Origin: CAYVBE01 sp964448935
Lineage (GTDB): Bacteria; Planctomycetota; Brocadiia; SM23-32
Direction: 5' to 3'
Length of the DNA: 16,023 nucleotides
NCBI GenBank assembly: GCA_964448935.1
Contig: CAYVBE010000085.1
Coordinates: 1 to 16,023, forward strand
Shown here piece by piece: positions 1 through 7,917 of the stretch (the first letter of the stretch is position 1; the number at the start of each line of letters is the position of its first letter). A program made the translations under genes and the position numbers. The notes beneath the pieces were generated by a model. The model was not told where the DNA came from, made no database searches, and saw only the letters and a program-made list of their open reading frames with translations.

Positions 1-973
1 TGGCGGCCAGCTCGAAGATGGCGTAGTTGCCGTCGCCGTCGAAGATCACCTCGCCGTCACCGGCGGCCTTGAACAGCACCGGCCTGCCGGGCTCGCCGCC
101 GCGGCGGAACCACCAGACGCCCCACTTCGGCCCCTGGAAGAGCCGATCGCGGTAGTCATACTTATCCACCTTATAGGTGCCGGCGTGAAACAGGACCGTG
201 TCGCCGGGCTTCACGATCTGCTCGCCGCTCCGGCGGTCCAGGTTCAGGATCGGCGTCTGGTAGTGGTTCAGCCTGACAACCGGCTCCTCTTTCTCGCCCC
301 TGTAGCGCACGGGGTAAACGTGCCAGGTGCTGCCGCCCTCGGGCATACGCGGCTTCGAGGCGGTGGAGACCTGATTGACCGGACGCGTCCGGACCGCGTC
401 CAAATTCGGGGCGAGCCGGTATTCACCGGAGTGCATCGCAACCGTGTCGCCGGGCTCCAGCGGGGAGATCTCCGCGTCGGCCAGGGCCGCGCGCCAGTCC
501 TCCAGAACCGGCTGCGCCGTTGCGCCCCCGTGATCTTCAGGGTAGACGTGGTAGGTGGTTCCGCCCTCGGGAAGCGTCGGCTCCGTCCGCGTGGTGAACT
601 CCACGGTACGCGTCGCCTCGCCCTCGACCCCGTCCGGGTCAACGAGCGTGACTCTCGCCTCGTAGGCCGTCCCGGGGGCCAGATTGAACAGGCTGCCCGC
701 CACGAACTCGTGGCCATCCATGCCCGCGCGCATGAATTCCAGCCCGCCGCGCCACTCGGCCTCGCCGAGCTTGCGGAACTCGATCCGCGCCGTGGCGTTC
801 TCGTTCCCGTCCCCGGCGATCTCCCAGTGGAAGCCCACGCAGCGGAGCGTCGGCGGCTCGATGACCAGCTCGCCCGGCGTCGCAGCCGGCACGCTTGAGG
901 AGACGCCCGCCAGGAGTGCGTAGAACACAAGAGTGAAGAACGCCGGGCCCGCGCCACGCGTTAGTGTCTTCAT
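1..973 (-). CDS. Secreted right-handed beta-helix protein, FN3-like head (3' end beyond window)
   Basis: The frame is open from an ATG at 973 to the left edge, giving 324 visible residues. Residues 1 to about 30 form a signal peptide (basic start MKTLTRG, hydrophobic FFTLVFYALLAGV, small residues before cleavage). Residues 34-132 are a fibronectin-III-like head (PPTLRCVGFHW, then LFNLAPGTAYEARV and DPDGVEGE) also found in the other two beta-helix genes here. Next comes a doubled entry module (PEGG-T-x-HVYP followed by PGDTV-x-x-H-x-G-x-Y, residues 135-185 and 210-267). The first helix coil starts near AAGDGEVIFDGDG (303-315). The start lies two bases after the stop of the SGNH gene, with GGGAGAG at 979-985 as the likely ribosome site, so the two genes are probably translationally coupled. 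Such proteins are secreted and often bind or cleave polysaccharides; no enzymatic activity can be assigned because the catalytic part is outside the window. Confident as to family, not function. Confidence 0.85.
   Translation of the reverse strand, partial: MKTLTRGAGPAFFTLVFYALLAGVSSSVPAATPGELVIEPPTLRCVGFHWEIAGDGNENATARIEFRKLGEAEWRGGLEFMRAGMDGHEFVAGSLFNLAPGTAYEARVTLVDPDGVEGEATRTVEFTTRTEPTLPEGGTTYHVYPEDHGGATAQPVLEDWRAALADAEISPLEPGDTVAMHSGEYRLAPNLDAVRTRPVNQVSTASKPRMPEGGSTWHVYPVRYRGEKEEPVVRLNHYQTPILNLDRRSGEQIVKPGDTVLFHAGTYKVDKYDYRDRLFQGPKWGVWWFRRGGEPGRPVLFKAAGDGEVIFDGDGNYAIFELAA
173..571 (-). repeat. Duplicated entry module inside the left beta-helix gene
   Basis: Two copies of the same protein module lie in tandem: residues 135-185 (bases 419-571) and 210-267 (bases 173-346). 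Each opens with PEGG-[ST]-T-[YW]-HVYP and closes with PGDTV-x-x-H-[SA]-G-[ET]-Y. The other two beta-helix paralogues have one such HVYP/HVFP strand ahead of their first PGD coil. DNA similarity is clear around the HVYP strands (about 543-573 and 313-343) but the modules have diverged elsewhere, so the duplication is not recent. Confidence 0.6.
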
Positions 974-975
974 CG

Positions 976-3018
976 TCACTCTCCCACGTGGGTGTAGGAC
1001 TTCTCCTCGCCCGTGGCCCGCAGGTCGAACATGGCGGTCGAATGCTCGTCCTCGACGCCGCTCATGTTAAAGATGCCGAGTTGGAGCTTTTCGGCCATCT
1101 TCGCCGCGTCTATGGAACCGAGCTTCTGCCAGTCGTCCTCGCCCACTCCGGTCAGGCTGTAGTAGCCGGTCAGCATGCTGCCTTCGCGCACGAAACGGAG
1201 CCAGACCGGCAGGTCCAGCCCCTGGCGGTTCTTGCGCGGGTCCCCGGCGCTGAGGCCCGCGCCGATGACGCGTGCCGTGATGAGCCAGTTCCGGTGGACG
1301 ATCATGCGGAAGCGCGTGGAGTCGTCCAGGTAAAAGGTGGCATAGCTGCCCCGGCCGATCTGTTCGATGTTCTCGGCCAGCACGAAGCCGGTCTTCACGT
1401 TGCCCTTGCGCTGGTAGGGCATCAGTTCCGTGGTAGCGGCCACCTGGCCCTGGCTGGTGATGGCCAGCGGCACGTCGAAGTCGCCCTCCATCTCGCGGTA
1501 AATGCCCGCCATGGCCGGGGGATCAAAGGTGTTCCAGGAGCGGAACCCGCCCTTGCCTCTGGCTGTGATGCGCACCTGCGGGCCTTCGACGTCAATCTCC
1601 GTGCCGTCCCAGTTGTCCAGGTCGAATTTCGTCCACACGGGCGGCGTGAAGGTGAACTCGGCGGTCAGTTCGGACGCCACGTTGGGTTCTGTGGCCATGT
1701 CGGCCACGTCCTCGACGTGAAGCGTGTAGCTCTCGCCCTCGGTCATGGCGCTGGTGGTGAGGACCACCGTCTTCGGATCGGCCACGCGCGCCTCGCGGAC
1801 TTCCAGACCCTCGATCCGGTAGTTGGACGACTCGGAGGCCGTCTCCTCCGCCACGGGCTCGTCGAAGATGACCCGGACGGTCTCGGCGGTGCGATCCGCG
1901 GAGACCTCGGCCAGTTCGGGGGCCACGCGGTCAACCGGCAGGTCAACCCGCACGGGCTCGGATGGGTCGGACTCGTTGCCGGCGAAGTCCACGGCGACGA
2001 CGCGGTAGGTGTAGGACCGGCCGCTCCGGGCGGTACGGTCCACGAAGTGCGCGATGACATTGCTGAACTCCGCCCCGTCGCTGCGCTTCACCAGATACTT
2101 GAAGACGTCCGGGCCCCGTTCGACCTCGGGCCAGGTCAGGGTCACGGCCTCGTGTGTGGCCTGTACGCCGATGTCCTGCGGGGTGCCCGGCACAGCCCCG
2201 TGTCGGGGGGGCTCGACGCCGCTGGTGGGGTGTGCCGTCAGGTGGTGCCAGGCCAGCCGCTGGAGGGCCAGTGCCTGCTGCTCGGTCAGGTCGAAGAGCG
2301 CCTCCGTCTTGCCCTTACGCGTCTTCTCGGCGTAGTTGGGCAGACCCAGGGGCGACTCGCCGAAGATCCACGCGTATTCCATGGCGGCGAACATGTAATT
2401 GGACGTATTGGACTGGTGCCCGCCGTCGTTATAGGCGGTGGCGGGATAGGTGAAGCCGGGTATCTTGTCGCAGTGGCGCAGCAAGTCCATGAAAGCCGCC
2501 GCGCGCGGCACCACGCGCATGGGATGGGCGGCGTCGGGGTGTTCCCGGTTGGCCGTCTCGGCCATCAGCTCGAACTTCACCTGGTTCTCCTCGATCCACG
2601 CCTCCTTCTCCTCCATCGGCATGGCGCGGCGCGGCCAGTGGTCCACCAGATAGGCTCGCACGTCGGGATTGTTCTCGAGCGCCAGGCCGAAGAACCCCGC
2701 CGCGCCCTCCGGGCTCTCCTCCTTGAAATCGTAGTAGGGAACCAGGCAGAGCACGCGGCAGTTGACGTCGGCCATCATCTCGCGCGTGCGGTCCATCCTG
2801 GCCCAGTGCCAGTAGATGGAGACCCCCGGCGGCAGGTAGGCACGGTAGCGGAAATCATGCCCCCGCGCCTCCGCGAACGCCTCCACCATGTCCATCGGCG
2901 TGCGGTAGCTCTGTCCGAGCTGAAACAGATCGAGCGGCTCCTCAGCCCCCGCGCCGGAGGCGAAAAGGAAGCCCAACAGCAGAACTGCCAGAACCGCCAG
3001 TACCGTTATCAACTTCAT
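976..3018 (-). CDS. Secreted SGNH-like / FN3 / Ig-like / beta-sandwich protein
   Basis: 680 residues. Residues 1-25 are a clear signal peptide (MKLITVLAVLAVLLLGFLFA then SGAGA). Residues 30-230 resemble an SGNH/GDSL hydrolase: G-Q-S-Y at 35-38 where block I G-[DN]-S is expected, NPDVRAYLVDHWPRR at 117-131, and D-G-G-H at 198-201 where the block V Asp-x-x-His pair is expected, followed by YAWIFGESPLGLP. About 275-358 is a fibronectin-III domain (TYRVVAVDFAGNESDPSEP). About 365-457 is an SbsA-type Ig-like domain (PELAEVSADRTAETVRVIFDEPV). About 458-672 looks like a LamG/DUF1349-type beta-sandwich that could bind carbohydrate. The start is the ATG preceded by GAGGTGA at 3024-3030; ATG 3045 and longer starts would bury the signal peptide. 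It lies 29 bases after the FAD gene. Possible role: an extracellular carbohydrate esterase, which is inferred only. Confidence 0.82.
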   Translation of the reverse strand: MKLITVLAVLAVLLLGFLFASGAGAEEPLDLFQLGQSYRTPMDMVEAFAEARGHDFRYRAYLPPGVSIYWHWARMDRTREMMADVNCRVLCLVPYYDFKEESPEGAAGFFGLALENNPDVRAYLVDHWPRRAMPMEEKEAWIEENQVKFELMAETANREHPDAAHPMRVVPRAAAFMDLLRHCDKIPGFTYPATAYNDGGHQSNTSNYMFAAMEYAWIFGESPLGLPNYAEKTRKGKTEALFDLTEQQALALQRLAWHHLTAHPTSGVEPPRHGAVPGTPQDIGVQATHEAVTLTWPEVERGPDVFKYLVKRSDGAEFSNVIAHFVDRTARSGRSYTYRVVAVDFAGNESDPSEPVRVDLPVDRVAPELAEVSADRTAETVRVIFDEPVAEETASESSNYRIEGLEVREARVADPKTVVLTTSAMTEGESYTLHVEDVADMATEPNVASELTAEFTFTPPVWTKFDLDNWDGTEIDVEGPQVRITARGKGGFRSWNTFDPPAMAGIYREMEGDFDVPLAITSQGQVAATTELMPYQRKGNVKTGFVLAENIEQIGRGSYATFYLDDSTRFRMIVHRNWLITARVIGAGLSAGDPRKNRQGLDLPVWLRFVREGSMLTGYYSLTGVGEDDWQKLGSIDAAKMAEKLQLGIFNMSGVEDEHSTAMFDLRATGEEKSYTHVGE

Positions 3019-3023
3019 AAACG

Positions 3024-3030
3024 TCACCTC
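3024..3030 (-). promoter_or_regulatory. Ribosome binding site fixing the SGNH-gene start
   Basis: GAGGTGA on the minus strand, five bases ahead of ATG 3018. It decides between this ATG, which directly opens a signal peptide, and an in-frame ATG at 3045 or more distant starts. Confidence 0.6.
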
Positions 3031-3047
3031 ACTCCAAGTATCCATGC

Positions 3048-4277
3048 TCACACGAGTGCGCCCTGGTCTTCGAGGACGGTGCGGAGTCGGGCGACGTCGA
3101 GGTATCGGGGCTCTACTCCTTCCGCCCGCGCGAGCGCTGCGGCGGTGCCGGCGGCTTCTCCCAGCGCCCAGGCGGTGCCGATCAGGCGGATGCTGCCGAA
3201 GGCCGCCTCCTCCACCGAGATGGAGCGGCTTCCTATGATGAGTCCGTCCACCGAGCGGGGCACAAGGCATCCGTAAGGGATGCCGGCCGCTTCCCCGCCG
3301 GCATGGAACAGGGCGATGTCCCGCTCCGTGCGGCGGGCCTGTTTAACGTGCTCCTTTGTCAGCGTCTCCAGCCCGGCCACGCGGCGTCCGAGGCGCACGC
3401 CGAACTGGTCGGCCAGCCGTCCGATGGTCGCGTTCTCCCAGCCGGGAACGTTCTGTCGGAAGAACTCGAGCGTGACGAGCGCCTGCCGGGAGCCCTCCAT
3501 CTCCATGCGGGTCAGGTCCCAGGCGTCCACCGCGTCGCCCCGGAAGCTGATGGCCGCGCCGCCCGGCTCCTTCACGCCGCCGGCGGCCACCACCTGCTCC
3601 ATCAGCTCCTTGTAGCGCTCCGGCTCTTCCTCCTTGAACCGCTCGAAGCGTTCCGTATCCACGCCCTCCGGGTCCGCACGGAAGGAGCACCTGCCAATCG
3701 CCCTCCCGGTGGGCTCGTCCACCGCTTCCGGGGCCTCGTCTGCCAGCATGGCGGCGCCGGCCAGCGCGGCGACGTCGGCGTCCCCGGTGGCGTCCACCAC
3801 CACGTCGGCCTTCAACGCCTGCCGCCCGCTCTTGTTCTCCACGATGACACCGCGCACCGCGCCGTCCTCCGTGACGGCATCCACGATCCAGCTATGCAGC
3901 AGCACCTCCACGCCGGCCTCCCGGCACTTCTCGGCCAGCACCAGGCGCAGCAACTCGGTGTCCAGCAGCCCGTCGCCGCGCGACTCGGGCTCATCCGGGC
4001 CGATCCAGCCCCCGAGTTCGTCCAGCCGGTCAACGAGCTCCCGCCCGAAGCCCTGGACGAAGTATTCTCCCGGCCGGCCGTATTGGATCAATATGGGCAC
4101 GGGCCATCCCACGGTGACACCGCCCAGGTAGCCGTATCTCTCGACGAGCAGCACCTCCGCGCCCTGCCGCGCCGCGCAGACGGCCGCCGCCACTCCGGCG
4201 ATGCCACCACCGCCGACCAGCACGTCCACGTCGCTCGCCACCTCCGTCCGGCGCGCCGGCTCTTCCACGTATTGCAT
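3048..4277 (-). CDS. FAD-dependent oxidoreductase (FAD_oxidored type)
   Basis: 409 residues, no signal peptide, so cytoplasmic. The N-terminus is a dinucleotide-binding Rossmann fold: VLVGGGGIAGVAAAV (19-33, with GxGxxG at 23-28) and the acidic strand end VLLVERYGYLGG, where Glu46 is placed to bind the adenosine ribose. The second FAD strand VVVDATGDADVAALAGA lies at about 159-175. The C-terminus has the closing FAD motif GLIIGSRSISVEEAAFGS followed by a helix GTAWALGEAAGTAAALA. These features match the FAD_oxidored family common in planctomycete-like carbohydrate loci. Its substrate is unknown; oxidation of a sugar or sugar-derived acid is plausible from the neighbours but not shown. The start ATG is preceded by GGAGGAG at 4288-4294, and the gene follows the GH36-like gene after 40 bases. 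Confidence 0.9.
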   Translation of the reverse strand: MQYVEEPARRTEVASDVDVLVGGGGIAGVAAAVCAARQGAEVLLVERYGYLGGVTVGWPVPILIQYGRPGEYFVQGFGRELVDRLDELGGWIGPDEPESRGDGLLDTELLRLVLAEKCREAGVEVLLHSWIVDAVTEDGAVRGVIVENKSGRQALKADVVVDATGDADVAALAGAAMLADEAPEAVDEPTGRAIGRCSFRADPEGVDTERFERFKEEEPERYKELMEQVVAAGGVKEPGGAAISFRGDAVDAWDLTRMEMEGSRQALVTLEFFRQNVPGWENATIGRLADQFGVRLGRRVAGLETLTKEHVKQARRTERDIALFHAGGEAAGIPYGCLVPRSVDGLIIGSRSISVEEAAFGSIRLIGTAWALGEAAGTAAALARAEGVEPRYLDVARLRTVLEDQGALV

Positions 4278-4317
4278 GTTTCGTCGTCTCCTCCAGTAGG
4301 TCGGCGAACCAGCCGAT

Positions 4318-6378
4318 TCATTGAACGGCAGCCGGACCGCGCGCGCGATCGTAGCGGACCAGCGCCGCCTTGCTCTCCATGCTTACGGTCAGGCTTCTCC
4401 CGCCTTCCGGCCGGACGGTCGCCTCGCCCATGACGGTGCCGAAAGTCAGGGCGCCGACGTCCTCCGGCCAGCGCAACTTGAGGGTCCGGTCGTTCTGCTC
4501 ACAATCGCGGCGCTTGAAGAAGAACAGCACGCCCGTCCCCGTGTCCGGATCGTGGAACTGCCAGCCGTCCCAGCTCTCTCGGTCCTCGGCCGGCGGGAAG
4601 AGGCTCCAGAAGTCTTTGTTCAGGTAGTGGCGTATGTTCTTGAACACGCCGATGGCCCGCGCCGCGTCCGCCCGGTCCTCGACGCTCCAATTCGAGATGG
4701 TCTTGTGCAGGTTGAGCGCGCTGCCCATCTGGGAGAGCCATACCTCCAGGCCCATGCGGTCGTGCTGCTCGTACATGCCGCCCGCCGGCCCGAAGTGGTT
4801 GTTGATGTAGGTGGCGGGCAGTATCCAGTTCAGCGACGTGCGGTAGATGCGCCAGTGGTCGGAGTTGGGTTTCTCGGCGTCGCAGATGCCGGCACAGTCG
4901 GCAATGTGCAGCGTGTGCGCGTGCCGGAAGACGCCCAGGTTCAGCATCGAGCCGCCGCCCCCGCACCACTCGATCCAGACGTCGGGGTATTCCTCCAGGA
5001 AATCCGCGTAGAGTTCGCTCTGGGCGACGTAGTGGCGCAGTTCCTTCAGGCCTCGGCGGCCCTCCTGCTCCACGTGGTCCCAGTAGCGGCGTCGCGGGTG
5101 GGTGTTCAGGTCATGCCACAGGTATCGTGCGCCGAACTCGACCACAAACCGCTCCAGCAGCTCCCACATCAACTCCCGACCCGCCTCGACGCTCATGTCA
5201 ATGAGGCCCATGTTCCAGGCGCGGTCGGCGGCTTCCATGCACTTATACGGAAGCAGGCAGTCGCGCAATCGCTCGTGGGGCTCGGTGAGGACGTTAATGC
5301 GGGGGTCATACCAGAGGCCCAGGATGATGCCCAGCTCCTCCATGCGCTCGCTGAATGACTTCAGGCCACCGGGGAAGCGCTCCTCGTAGGGCTCGAACAG
5401 GCCACACTGCTCCCACCAGGCGAGTATCTGGTAGCCCTCCACGCTCTCGGTGCCCGGGTGCATCTCCCGGAGTTCCTCCAGGCTGAACGGCGTCTTGCTG
5501 CCCGTGGGCGGCCGGTACCACGGAGAGGCCCAGACGAACTGCTCGATGCCCAGGGAGTGGCAAAGGTCCATCTCGGCCGCGATGCCCTCGGCGTCGAACT
5601 CCGGGCAGCTCCCGCCGATGGCGTGGCAGAGCACGGGCGGCAGCGGCTTCTCGCCCTCGATGGTCGGCATGAACTCGTCGCGGATGGTCCGGCGCAGGCT
5701 GACGCAGCCGTCCCCGACGCTGCCCTCGTAGGTGCCGAGTGAGACGGGCGGAAGCTGCACCTCCTCGCCCTGCAGCATCTCGAAGTCCAGGCAGGGCAGC
5801 TCCAGCCGTGCGCGAGCGCCGCCTTCCGCCGCACTGACGTTCAACCGCCACGTGCCGGACCACTCCGGCCCGAACCACATTCCGCCCTCATCGTTGTAGA
5901 GAAACCAGATGGGCAGCAGGACCACGGAGGAGCGCCCGAGGAGGTCCTCGAACTCCATCTCGCCCTCCTCGTTCAGGTCCCGGTCCCAGATGCGGAACTC
6001 TTTGGGCGGGAAGTGCTCCATTGCCTCGTTCTCGCCCGTCTCGGTGTTGTAGACGCAGCCCCCGTTCCAGCCGCGCAGCGTCCGCGCGCCGGGCACGGAG
6101 AGGTCCATGATGCGCACGTCGGCAACGTGTTCCTCGATGCTCTCCTCGGCCAGCAGGCGCCAGCGATAGGTCAGCATCTCGTGCGCCTGTACCCGGTGCG
6201 TCTCCAGCACGACCGTCAGGGGCCAGCCATCGACGGCGTAGACGTAATCGGTGCCCTCCGCGCGCCGCTTCTCCCTCTTGTGCTGAAACTCGAAGCGGGC
6301 CGGCTCACCGCCCACGGTAAAGCTGAAGGGCACAGCGCCGTCCGCCAGTCCGTCCAGTATGTCGTCTATAAAAGCCAC
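4318..6378 (-). CDS. GH36 / melibiase-like glycoside hydrolase with altered acid/base residue
   Basis: 686 residues, no signal peptide. It starts at GTG 6378, with AAGGAG (6387-6392) eight bases ahead; an ATG in between is out of frame. The N-terminal half is beta-rich. The (beta/alpha)8 barrel runs from about 245 to 570: CHAIGGSCPEFDAEG, GIILGLWYDPR (350-360), then YLWHDLNTHPRRRYW (419-433), which matches the GH36 nucleophile motif and places the nucleophile at Asp423. The second motif, IEWCGGGGSMLNLGVF (469-484), aligns without gaps to the family ExCxGGGGRxDxG motif, but the acid/base Asp is Asn480 and the preceding Arg is Met. A C-terminal beta domain follows. The family hydrolyses alpha-galactosides and related bonds by retention; with Asn480 the activity here may be altered or lost. 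It sits 19 bases after the PQQ gene and 40 before the flavoenzyme. Family call is firm; substrate unknown. Confidence 0.85.
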   Translation of the reverse strand: MAFIDDILDGLADGAVPFSFTVGGEPARFEFQHKREKRRAEGTDYVYAVDGWPLTVVLETHRVQAHEMLTYRWRLLAEESIEEHVADVRIMDLSVPGARTLRGWNGGCVYNTETGENEAMEHFPPKEFRIWDRDLNEEGEMEFEDLLGRSSVVLLPIWFLYNDEGGMWFGPEWSGTWRLNVSAAEGGARARLELPCLDFEMLQGEEVQLPPVSLGTYEGSVGDGCVSLRRTIRDEFMPTIEGEKPLPPVLCHAIGGSCPEFDAEGIAAEMDLCHSLGIEQFVWASPWYRPPTGSKTPFSLEELREMHPGTESVEGYQILAWWEQCGLFEPYEERFPGGLKSFSERMEELGIILGLWYDPRINVLTEPHERLRDCLLPYKCMEAADRAWNMGLIDMSVEAGRELMWELLERFVVEFGARYLWHDLNTHPRRRYWDHVEQEGRRGLKELRHYVAQSELYADFLEEYPDVWIEWCGGGGSMLNLGVFRHAHTLHIADCAGICDAEKPNSDHWRIYRTSLNWILPATYINNHFGPAGGMYEQHDRMGLEVWLSQMGSALNLHKTISNWSVEDRADAARAIGVFKNIRHYLNKDFWSLFPPAEDRESWDGWQFHDPDTGTGVLFFFKRRDCEQNDRTLKLRWPEDVGALTFGTVMGEATVRPEGGRSLTVSMESKAALVRYDRARGPAAVQ

Positions 6379-6386
6379 TGTCCATT

Positions 6387-6392
6387 CTCCTT
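6387..6392 (-). promoter_or_regulatory. Ribosome binding site for the GTG start of the GH36-like gene
   Basis: AAGGAG on the minus strand, eight bases ahead of GTG 6378. It supports a GTG start and lies in the 19-base gap after the PQQ gene's TGA. Confidence 0.5.
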
Positions 6393-6397
6393 CGGAG

Positions 6398-7807
6398 TCA
6401 CTCGCCCGCCTTGATGCAGTGCATGCCCCAGTAGCTGCGGAGTATGAGGCGCCCGTCCGAAAGCGGCACGGGGCAGACGTTGAAGACGTTGGCGTCCGGG
6501 TTCTCGCGGCTCAGGGCCAGGGGCATGGGGCTCTGTTCCTGGTCCAGCACGTTCACGCTGAGCACCCTGTATTCGGGCGTGGTGGCGTCCAGCACCCAGG
6601 TGCCCTTCTTGCGCGTCTGGATGTACACCTTGCCGTCGCCGGCGAACGTGGTGCCATAGACGCCGCGGCAGTCCGCCAGCTCGTCGGGGCGTTTCTCCCA
6701 CATGACCTCGCCGGTCTCCGGCTTCAGGCAGCCCAGGCACCGGGCGGTCTTCGGTCGCATGCCGCCGTAGGCGCCGTAGTAGAGCCGCCCGTGGTAGAGC
6801 ACCGGCGATATAAGGGCCGCGCCGCGCTCCTCGTGCTGCCAGATCAGGCGGTCCTCCGCGTCGTCGCCGGCCTTGATGGCCGAAGCCGTGGTGGTGCCGT
6901 GCGACCCGCCTGCGAAACAGTAGAGTATTTCCTTCTCCGGATCGTAGATGGGGGTGTTGCAGGAATACCCGCCGCTCACGCGAAGCTGGCGCCAGAGGAC
7001 CTCGCCGGTCTCCGGGTCGTAAACGTTCATGTGCTGGCCGACCACCAGCATGGCCAGGCGCGTCTTGCCGTCCACCTGGAAGACCAGCGGCGTGGACCAG
7101 GCCCGGTTGTACCACGCCTTCTGCTCGTCCTCGAAGCTCATATTCGCGCCCTGCCGCCAGATTTCCTTGCCGGTGTCCTTGTCAATGGCCAGCAACGCCC
7201 CGGACTCGACGCTGGCGTTGACGAAGAGCTTCTCGCCGTGCAGGATGGGCGAGGCGGCGCTGCCCCAGCCGGCGAACTTCTCCCCTATGCTGGTGCGCCA
7301 CACCTCGTTGCCCTCGTGGTCGAACACGAACAGCCCGCCCGGCCCGAAGCTGGCGTAGAGGCGGTTCTCCTCGGCCACGGGGGTGTGCGTGGCCAGGCCG
7401 TGGTGCTTGACGTTTTTCGCCTGCTGCGTGAAGGAGTTCATGGACTTCAGCTCCTTCGACCACAGGACATCACCGGAGTCCGCGTCGAGGCAGGTCACGT
7501 GGTAGCGCAGGCCCTCGGTGATCGGGTGCTCCTCCCAGTCCTCTTTGCCGCGTCGCGCAGCCGGGTTGTAGCCACTCCAGGAAGTGACGAATATCCTGTC
7601 GCCCCACACCACCGGCTGGGAGGAGCCGGGCCCGGGCAGGGCGCGCTTCCAGGCGATGTTCTTCTCATCGCTCCACTCGACCGGCAGGTTGCCGACCTCC
7701 GTAATGCCGTCCTGGTCCGGCCCGCGCCACTGATACCAGTCCTCCGCCCCCACCGGCAAGGCGATCGCGCGCAAGATACTCAGCGCGAAAACAAGCGTTC
7801 TGAACAC
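6398..7807 (-). CDS. Secreted PQQ-like beta-propeller repeat protein
   Basis: 469 residues. Residues 1-21 are a signal peptide (MFRTLVFALSILRAIALPVGA), so the protein is exported. The mature start DWYQWRGPDQDGITE (23-37) is the standard opening of the outer-membrane or periplasmic propeller proteins that are abundant in Planctomycetes and Verrucomicrobia. Propeller blades are marked by repeated D-x-x-[TS]-G-[KDE]-x-x-W strands: about 108-118 (DADSGDVLWSK), 209-218 (DKDTGKEIWR), 264-273 (DPETGEVLWR) and 362-371 (KPETGEVMWE). Such proteins often do not bind PQQ and act as scaffolds or binding proteins, so dehydrogenase activity should not be assumed. The start is GTG with an optimal AGGAGGT at 7814-7820, six bases ahead. 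It is the first gene after a 348-base structured intergenic region and probably begins a transcription unit or subunit. Family call is confident; role unknown. Confidence 0.9.
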   Translation of the reverse strand: MFRTLVFALSILRAIALPVGAEDWYQWRGPDQDGITEVGNLPVEWSDEKNIAWKRALPGPGSSQPVVWGDRIFVTSWSGYNPAARRGKEDWEEHPITEGLRYHVTCLDADSGDVLWSKELKSMNSFTQQAKNVKHHGLATHTPVAEENRLYASFGPGGLFVFDHEGNEVWRTSIGEKFAGWGSAASPILHGEKLFVNASVESGALLAIDKDTGKEIWRQGANMSFEDEQKAWYNRAWSTPLVFQVDGKTRLAMLVVGQHMNVYDPETGEVLWRQLRVSGGYSCNTPIYDPEKEILYCFAGGSHGTTTASAIKAGDDAEDRLIWQHEERGAALISPVLYHGRLYYGAYGGMRPKTARCLGCLKPETGEVMWEKRPDELADCRGVYGTTFAGDGKVYIQTRKKGTWVLDATTPEYRVLSVNVLDQEQSPMPLALSRENPDANVFNVCPVPLSDGRLILRSYWGMHCIKAGE

Positions 7808-7813
7808 GGCTTT

Positions 7814-7820
7814 ACCTCCT
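7814..7820 (-). promoter_or_regulatory. Strong ribosome binding site of the PQQ-propeller gene
   Basis: A full AGGAGGT on the minus strand, six bases ahead of GTG 7807. It confirms the GTG as start and is one of the best Shine-Dalgarno matches in the window. Confidence 0.7.
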
Positions 7821-7860
7821 GATGCTGCTTTGTCTACGATCGCACGAGTTCCTTACAGCT

Positions 7861-7917
7861 CACACAAGCCAGTGTGCGTCTCCGAATCCGTGCGGCACAC
7901 GTCCGACGCACGTGTGC
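7861..7917 (-). promoter_or_regulatory. Alternating complementary arms ahead of the PQQ gene (possible leader structure)
   Basis: Four short arms in a row can pair in competing ways. On the plus strand they are CACAC (7861-7865), GTGTGC (7872-7877), GCACACG (7895-7901) and CGTGTGC (7911-7917). Arms 1+2, 2+3 and 3+4 are each perfectly complementary. Arm 4 also overlaps the stem of the adjoining repeat hairpin at 7914-7930. Mutually exclusive hairpins in a leader are typical of attenuators or RNA switches, but no known riboswitch core is recognised and no U-tract follows. It may be only a by-product of repeated GTGTG strings. Confidence 0.3.

Noticed and set aside
268..957. Minus-strand frame of 229 codons at the left end
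   Set aside because: It is an Arg/Ser-rich shifted reading of the beta-helix gene. The true frame starts at ATG 973, has a signal peptide and runs off the window edge.
3019..3270. Longer start for the SGNH gene (up to 3270)
   Set aside because: The extra residues are Arg/Pro/Gly-rich, overlap the end of the FAD gene and would bury the signal peptide. ATG 3018 has its own GAGGTGA.
964..3276. Very long plus-strand open frame opposite the SGNH gene (770 codons), and similar ones at 3303-4433, 6359-7822, 9179-10258, 10610-12283 and 12081-13382
   Set aside because: They mirror GC-rich minus-strand genes codon for codon, are rich in Arg, Gly, His, Val and Ala, and show no family motif, no signal peptide and no good ribosome site. 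The minus-strand frames carry clear family motifs.
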